26,246 nucleotides of DNA, taken from contig JAHIEL010000087.1 in assembly GCA_018901715.1 (NCBI GenBank), positions 1 to 26,246 of the forward strand, written 5' to 3'. Positions 21,879-26,246 of the stretch are shown piece after piece. The translations under genes and the position numbers were made by a program. Numbering within the stretch: the stretch's first letter is position 1; the number at the start of each line of letters is the position of its first letter. This DNA comes from Patescibacteria group bacterium. GTDB lineage: Bacteria; Patescibacteriota; Minisyncoccia; Minisyncoccales; PEYH01. The notes below the pieces were generated by a model, which was not told the origin of the DNA, did no database searches, and saw only the letters and a list, made by a program, of their open reading frames with translations.

Positions 21879-23564
21879 ATGATTAGAAAGGTTTTCAGCA
21901 AAACAACCAATACTATTACTGCAGCTGCTTATGTGTTAGCTGTTTCTAGTATTGTGAGCACTCTACTCGGTCTTTTGCGCGATAGAATGTTGGCTGGCAG
22001 ATTTGGGGCAGGTCAGGAATTAGATATTTATTATGCTGCTTTCAGAATTCCGAATTTAGTTTATGGACTTTTGGTTTCTGGTGGGATAATCGCTGCTTTT
22101 TTGCCTGTTTTTTCTCAATATATTGAAAAAGATAGAAAAAAAGCATGGGAACTTACAAGCAATAGTTTAAATGTTTTTTTATTGTTTTCAATTATAATAT
22201 GCGGGCTTTTATTTCTTTTTGCTCCATATTTAATAAGATTTATAGTGCCCGGATTTAGTCCAGAGAATAGAGAACTAACAGTGCTTTTAACAAGAATAAT
22301 GTTTTTAAGCCCTATATTTTTTGGGGTTTCAAATATTTTCGCTAGTATTTTGCAATATTATAATCATTTTATTGTTTTTGCGTTGTCTCCGATTTTCTAT
22401 AATTTAGGCATTATATTCGGCATTCTCTTTTTAGCTCCAAGGTTTGGAGTAATTGGTTTGGCAATGGGTGTTGTTGTAGGCGCACTTTTCCATTGGTTAA
22501 TTCAGATACCAAGCGCTGTGATGCACGGATTTAGATATAAACCAATTTTTAATTTAAAATCTAAGGGATTGAAAGAGATAGTCCGGCTTATGATTCCTAG
22601 AACTTTAAACTCAATTGCCACTCATTTCAACTTAATTGTGGTAACAGCTATTGCCTCCACTCTTGGAGTGGGCAACATTACTATCTTCAATTTTTCAGAA
22701 CACTTAAGAGCAATACCTATCCATGTTGTTGGGGCTTCTTTTGCTGTGGCTTCTTATCCTTTTTTGGCAAGGGCTTGGGCAAACAGAGAAAAAGAAAAGT
22801 TTTTATCAAGCATTTCCATTACTTTCAGACAAACAATGTTTTTGGCAATTCCAATAAGTTTTCTTTTATTTTTTTTGAGAGGGCAGATTGTAAGAATATT
22901 TTTAGGCACAGGCAAGTTTGGCTGGATTGAAACCCGCCTGACAGCCGCTTCTTTGGGTTTGTTTGTTATAGGAATTCTTGCTTTTTGTCTGATTCCATTT
23001 TTAGCAAGAATTTTTTATTCTTTGCATAATACAAAGACCCCTCTTTTGATAAGCTTAATTACTCTGCCTATTTCTGTGTTATTCTCGTTTTCTTTTGTAT
23101 GGCTTTTTAAATTTGATAATGTTTTTTATAGATTTTTTGCAAATATTTTAAACTTAAAAGATATTGAAAATATTGCTGTAATTGGTTTGCCATTGGCCGT
23201 GTCTTTAGCAGCTATTTTTCAGGCAATATTGCTTTTGCTCTTTTTAAAGAGAAGGATAACTGATTTTCCATTAAAAGAAATATCTTTATCTTTTAAAAAG
23301 ATTCTTTTAGCCGGCGCCTTAATGTGCGGAGTTGTTTATTTATCTTTGTTTTTAATCTCTATAGGTTTTAATGTTCTAACAGTACAAGGTGTTTTGATTC
23401 AGACCATAGTCGCTGCCTTAGCAGGTATTTTATCTTATTGGTTTTTTGGTTTTTTGCTTAAGATAGAAGAACTTAAATATTTTCATATAAAAATGTGTTC
23501 AATTCTAAAAAAGAAAGAGCTTTCTATCCCAAGCGCTGATGCAATAAACGAAGAAGTGAATTAA
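21879..23564 (+). CDS. murJ: lipid II flippase MurJ
   Basis: Moves lipid II across the cytoplasmic membrane for peptidoglycan synthesis (MOP exporter superfamily). The 561 residues form about 14 hydrophobic helices. The N-terminal signature LLGLLRDRMLAGRFGAGQELDIYYAAFRIPNL (about 29-60) carries the conserved Arg residues and Asp of the central cavity. Later motifs typical of MurJ are IPRTLNSIATHFNLIVVTAIAS and HVVGASFAVASYPFLARAWANREKEKF. The extra C-terminal helices beyond the MATE-like core are present. The ATG lies 7 nt after a TATAAT box, so no leader or Shine-Dalgarno sequence is expected. With murB, this shows that the organism makes its own wall. Confidence 0.94.
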   Translation: MIRKVFSKTTNTITAAAYVLAVSSIVSTLLGLLRDRMLAGRFGAGQELDIYYAAFRIPNLVYGLLVSGGIIAAFLPVFSQYIEKDRKKAWELTSNSLNVFLLFSIIICGLLFLFAPYLIRFIVPGFSPENRELTVLLTRIMFLSPIFFGVSNIFASILQYYNHFIVFALSPIFYNLGIIFGILFLAPRFGVIGLAMGVVVGALFHWLIQIPSAVMHGFRYKPIFNLKSKGLKEIVRLMIPRTLNSIATHFNLIVVTAIASTLGVGNITIFNFSEHLRAIPIHVVGASFAVASYPFLARAWANREKEKFLSSISITFRQTMFLAIPISFLLFFLRGQIVRIFLGTGKFGWIETRLTAASLGLFVIGILAFCLIPFLARIFYSLHNTKTPLLISLITLPISVLFSFSFVWLFKFDNVFYRFFANILNLKDIENIAVIGLPLAVSLAAIFQAILLLLFLKRRITDFPLKEISLSFKKILLAGALMCGVVYLSLFLISIGFNVLTVQGVLIQTIVAALAGILSYWFFGFLLKIEELKYFHIKMCSILKKKELSIPSADAINEEVN

Positions 23565-23604
23565 CATAGTTTTGAAAATTTATAAGAAATTGTGGATTTT
23601 TTGC

Positions 23605-23633
23605 TTGACAAAGATATTTTAACCGGGTATTAT
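23605..23633 (+). promoter_or_regulatory. promoter upstream of lepA
   Basis: TTGACA (23605-23610), a 17-nt spacer and TATTAT (23628-23633). Start near 23640, which gives a leader of about 190 nt. Confidence 0.75.
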
Positions 23634-23639
23634 AATAAT

Positions 23640-23832
23640 ACCTAGTTGTTTTTTCCTGGATCTACTTCGGCGGGGTGACCTTCTTCCCCGCCGATCCAGG
23701 ATAATCTGGGTATAGCACATAGCACACAGCTCACAGCACACTTTTGATTCAAATCTTTTTTTGAGTGCGGACACATTTTGTGCCCGCTTTCTTGTCGCAA
23801 AAACTTAGTTTTTCTGTTAGAATGAATTTATT
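23640..23832 (+). promoter_or_regulatory. structured lepA leader, no gene
   Basis: TCCTGGAT (23654-23661) pairs with ATCCAGGA (23694-23701). Inside it CGGCGGGG (23668-23675) pairs with CCCCGCCG (23686-23693), with a 6-nt bulge on the 5' side. A stretch of short AGCACA-like repeats follows (about 23715-23742). Then comes a second hairpin, GCGG-a-CACA/TGTG-c-CCGC (about 23767-23787). A separate extended -10, TGT-TAGAAT (23815-23823), lies 9 nt before the ATG and could give a nearly leaderless second transcript. No known riboswitch is recognised. Confidence 0.5.
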
Positions 23833-25623
23833 ATGGAACAGAAGATAAGAAATTTTGCCATTATCTCGCACATAGACCATGGAAAATCAACTTTAGCTGA
23901 TAGGTTTTTAGAATTTACCTCAACTATTGAGGCAAAAAAAATGAGGCCTCAATTTTTAGATATGATGGACTTGGAAAGAGAAAGGGGAATTACTATAAAA
24001 CTCCAACCAGTAAGAATGGAATACAAAGGATATATTTTAAACATGATTGATACCCCGGGGCATGTTGATTTTTCTTATGAGGTCTCCAGAAGCTTAGCAG
24101 CAATTGAAGGCGCTTTGCTTTTAGTAGATGTGTCCAAGGGAATTCAGGCGCAGACCTTGGCTAATTTAGAGATGGCAAAAGAGCAAGGGCTTAAAATTAT
24201 TCCGATTATAAATAAAGTTGATTTAATGGATAGAGAGCAGGGGAGTTTATCTATTGACCAAGACAGGGCAAGCGAGGTAGCACAGGAAGTATCGGGTCTT
24301 TTAAATATTAATCCAGAAGAAATTTTAAGAATTTCTGCTAAGACCGGTCTTAATGTTGATAAAGTGCTTGAGCAAATAATTTCAAATGTCCCAGCGCCAA
24401 AAGAAAAAAAAGACGAACCTTTAAGAGCTTTAATTTTTGATTTTCAATATGACTCTTATCTCGGAGTAATAGCTTTTATAAGAGTAATTGACGGAGAACT
24501 TAAAAAAGACGATAAGCTTTATTTATTAAATTCCAAAACCAAGGCACAGGCAAAAGAAGTTGGCTATTTTAAGCCACAAAGGCAGAGCAAGAGCATTTTG
24601 GAGAGAGGAGAAATTGGGTATGTTGTTTTAGGAATTAAAGAACCAGAAAAAGTTAAAATTGGAGACACAATTGTAAATATAGAAGAAAAAGTAGAACCAC
24701 TACCCGGCTATAAAGAACCAAGGCCAGTAGTATTTATGGGTTTATTTCCAGAAAACCCTAATAATTGGGGTTTGCTAAAAGAAGCACTTTCAAGATTTAA
24801 GTTGAATGACCCTTCTTTAACTTTTAGGCAAGAATCAAAAATGAGCTTAGGCCAGGGATTTCAGTGCGGTTTTTTAGGGCTTTTGCACGCAGAAATTGTA
24901 ATAGAACGGCTGAAAAGAGAATTTAATCTTGAGCTCATAACTTCCGCACCTTCTGTTGGTTATAGAATAATTGACCAAAAAGACAAAGTAAATATTATTT
25001 GTTCTGCAGCTGATTGGCCCGATGGTTCTAGAATCAAAAAAACCCAAGAGCAAATATGCGAATTTAAAATTATTGTGCCTCAAAATTATCTTGGCCAAGC
25101 TCTTGAGCTGTTAGTCAATAAGAGCCCAGAAATAAGGCATTTGAGTAGAGATAAAAAACTTTTGGTCTGCGAAATCCCTTTTAGGGAAATAATGGATAAT
25201 TTTTATGATAAACTAAAAAGTGCGACTAAGGGTTTTGGCTCAATGGAATACAAAATTGTGAGATGGGAAGATTCTCACTTAGCAAAGCTTGAAATTTTGG
25301 TTTTAGGTGAGCTAAGAGAGGCGTTTTCTTCAATTGTGCCCAAGGACTCTGCTTATGAAAAAGCTAAAGCAATTCTTGAGAAACTTTTATCAATTTTTCC
25401 GCCCCAGCTTTTTGATGTGCCGTTACAGGCAAGAATAGGGGGAACTATTATTTCCAGAAAGACAGTTAGGGCTAGAAGAAAGGATGTTACAGGAGCGTTG
25501 TATGGAGGCGATTATACAAGGAAGAGAAAGCTTTTAGAACAGCAAAAAAAAGGCAAGGAAAAATTAAAACAAAGGGCGAAAATTAAAATACCTCAAGAGG
25601 TATTCTGGAAGCTCTATAAATAG
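23833..25623 (+). CDS. lepA: elongation factor 4 (LepA)
   Basis: Ribosome-dependent GTPase that acts on stalled or mis-translocated ribosomes and aids 30S biogenesis. 596 residues, full length. G-motifs: SHIDHGKST (12-20), RERGITIK (49-56), DTPGHVDF (73-80), NKVD (127-130) and SAKTG after about 170. Domain II/III and the EF-G-like domain V (EIPFREIMDNFYDKLKSATKGFGSMEY) are followed by the LepA-specific C-terminal domain, ending GGDYTRKRKLLEQQKKGKEKLKQ and IPQEVFWKLYK. This C-terminal domain sets it apart from EF-G and BipA. Confidence 0.97.
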   Translation: MEQKIRNFAIISHIDHGKSTLADRFLEFTSTIEAKKMRPQFLDMMDLERERGITIKLQPVRMEYKGYILNMIDTPGHVDFSYEVSRSLAAIEGALLLVDVSKGIQAQTLANLEMAKEQGLKIIPIINKVDLMDREQGSLSIDQDRASEVAQEVSGLLNINPEEILRISAKTGLNVDKVLEQIISNVPAPKEKKDEPLRALIFDFQYDSYLGVIAFIRVIDGELKKDDKLYLLNSKTKAQAKEVGYFKPQRQSKSILERGEIGYVVLGIKEPEKVKIGDTIVNIEEKVEPLPGYKEPRPVVFMGLFPENPNNWGLLKEALSRFKLNDPSLTFRQESKMSLGQGFQCGFLGLLHAEIVIERLKREFNLELITSAPSVGYRIIDQKDKVNIICSAADWPDGSRIKKTQEQICEFKIIVPQNYLGQALELLVNKSPEIRHLSRDKKLLVCEIPFREIMDNFYDKLKSATKGFGSMEYKIVRWEDSHLAKLEILVLGELREAFSSIVPKDSAYEKAKAILEKLLSIFPPQLFDVPLQARIGGTIISRKTVRARRKDVTGALYGGDYTRKRKLLEQQKKGKEKLKQRAKIKIPQEVFWKLYK

Positions 25624-25650
25624 AGTTGAAAGTTTCCTCTTTTGGGGGTA

Positions 25651-25755
25651 TCATTTGAATAAAGGGGCAATAGCCCAGCTCACCATACTTAGGGCTACCA
25701 AGCTTATCATCATTATCCAAATAATTCTTGCAATTTTTTTAGCATTTAATTTCAT
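25651..25755 (-). CDS. 34-residue single-helix membrane microprotein
   Basis: Minus-strand frame of 35 codons. It starts MKLNAKKIAR with four Lys/Arg, continues as one hydrophobic helix (about 11-30: IIWIMMISLVALSMVSWAIA) and ends PLFK. Predicted topology is N-terminus inside by the positive-inside rule. A minus-strand promoter (TTGGCT, 25793-25788; 17 nt; extended TGT-TATCAT, 25770-25765) would start 2-3 nt before the ATG. The start is 9 bp from the divergent FtsB-like start, and that promoter lies within the other gene's first codons. Short single-helix proteins of this style occur in CPR genomes as far as I recall. Chance cannot be excluded at this length. Confidence 0.5.
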   Translation of the reverse strand: MKLNAKKIARIIWIMMISLVALSMVSWAIAPLFK

Positions 25756-25764
25756 ATTAAATCT

Positions 25765-26172
25765 ATGATAACAAAAAAAATCTCTAAAGCCAAACGGTCT
25801 ATGTCAGATAATTTTTTAATTGTGCTTTTGCTAATTTTTAATTTTACAATTTTAGGATTTTTATTAATTGCTAATGTAAAATTATTTTCTCAGACCAGTG
25901 AAGCAGGAGATAAATATCTAAATTTGAATCAAGAGATAAGAGAGCTTGAAAGAAAGAACAGCGAACTGGAAGAACTTCTGGCCATTACAAATGATGAAGC
26001 AGAGATAGAAAAATTTTTAAGGGAAAAAGGACTTTATAAAAAACCAGGAGAAGAAGTAGTAGTGATTAAAAGAGAAGGAGAAAAAGAGGAAGCGCAGATT
26101 ATACTGAAACAGAGTGCTTCTTTATGGGATAAAGTATTGGATTTTTTCAGACAATTATCCTCGCGGGATTAG
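25765..26172 (+). CDS. FtsB/DivIC-family septum formation protein
   Basis: Bitopic division protein expected to join the FtsQ-FtsL-FtsB (DivIB-FtsL-DivIC) complex at the septum. The 135 residues have a basic cytosolic start (1-13), one membrane helix (about 16-38) and an extracellular coiled coil (about 48-80, LNQEIRELERKNSELEELLAI). The family ending IEKFLREKGLYKKPGEEVVVIKREG follows, and then a charged C-terminal extension. FtsL and DivIC are hard to separate by sequence, but the REKGL-YKKPGE-VVV block favours FtsB/DivIC. It starts 9 bp from the divergent microprotein and has no Shine-Dalgarno sequence. Confidence 0.85.
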   Translation: MITKKISKAKRSMSDNFLIVLLLIFNFTILGFLLIANVKLFSQTSEAGDKYLNLNQEIRELERKNSELEELLAITNDEAEIEKFLREKGLYKKPGEEVVVIKREGEKEEAQIILKQSASLWDKVLDFFRQLSSRD

Positions 26173-26203
26173 TATAAAGGTAATATATAACCCCGCCCAT
26201 TAT

Positions 26204-26246
26204 GCGAGGGTAGCACAATGGTAATGCGCTTGCTTCCCAAGCAAGA
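26204..26246 (+). tRNA. tRNA-Gly(CCC), truncated by the window end
   Basis: GCGAGGG acceptor strand (26204-26210), TA, a D arm with AATGGTAA, and an anticodon stem CTTGC/GCAAG with the 7-nt loop TTCCCAA, giving anticodon CCC. The T arm and 3' acceptor strand lie beyond the window. It starts 31 nt after the FtsB-like stop. Confidence 0.9.

Noticed and set aside
21568..21882. Plus-strand frame of 104 codons overlapping the 83-residue gene
   Set aside because: It reads through the perfect terminator and palindrome B; the frame starting at 21483 has the Shine-Dalgarno sequence and ends before the terminator.
26204..26246. Possible UGA-to-Gly recoding, as in some CPR lineages
   Set aside because: UGA ends several full-length genes here (ligase, lipoprotein, metK, exchanger), and the tRNA anticodon is CCC, not UCA.

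Overview
The window looks like part of the chromosome of a Candidate Phyla Radiation (Patescibacteria, probably Parcubacteria-like) bacterium. The assignment is inference, based on these points: AT-rich housekeeping genes packed on one strand; many genes without a Shine-Dalgarno sequence and with a -10 box about 6 bp before the start codon; a stand-alone sigma region 4 protein with delta-type winged helices; a compact RecJ-like phosphoesterase; and a TraD/VirD4-like ATPase paired with a membrane-anchored partner of unknown function. UGA is used as a normal stop.

Layout. 1-1933: 3' part of an O-antigen-ligase-like membrane protein with C-terminal TPRs. 1934-2355: a structured intergenic region holding a candidate small RNA, a hairpin flanked by near-identical direct repeats, and a GC-rich hairpin just before murB. 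2356-3806: murB and a short hibernation factor (hpf). 3943-4662: a PKD-domain lipoprotein with its own promoter, strong ribosome binding site and terminator, and higher GC than its neighbours. 4737-7674: secA and a Nudix hydrolase. 7774-11191: a secD-metK-secF operon in which metK sits between the two translocon genes. 11293-14028: a cation/Ca2+ exchanger, an unknown protein with an SCEGH motif, and the sigma region 4/HARE-HTH regulator. 14124-17167: the membrane partner and the coupling ATPase. 17195-19983: pgk, a recJ-like gene and rnhA, with 8-bp overlaps. 20031-20370 (minus): RNase P RNA. 20443-21198 (minus): a deoxynucleoside kinase. 21483-21734: an unknown 83-residue protein between two near-identical palindromic elements. 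21879-25623: murJ and lepA. 25651-25755 (minus): a 34-residue membrane microprotein, divergent from a DivIC/FtsB-like gene (25765-26172). 26204-26246: the first part of a tRNA-Gly(CCC), cut by the window end.

Functionally most of this is core: envelope assembly (MurB, MurJ, ligase-like protein, FtsB-like), protein export (SecA, SecD, SecF), translation (HPF, LepA, RNase P, tRNA) and basic metabolism (Pgk, MetK). The unusual material is mostly non-coding. It includes a family of four-fold-symmetric palindromes whose changes keep each half-arm self-complementary, a 19-nt palindrome present twice, direct repeats bracketing two hairpins, and several -10 boxes placed for leaderless transcripts. 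The three GC-richer genes with canonical Shine-Dalgarno sequences look like later arrivals. I see no CRISPR array, insertion sequence, prophage or complete novel multi-gene defence system.
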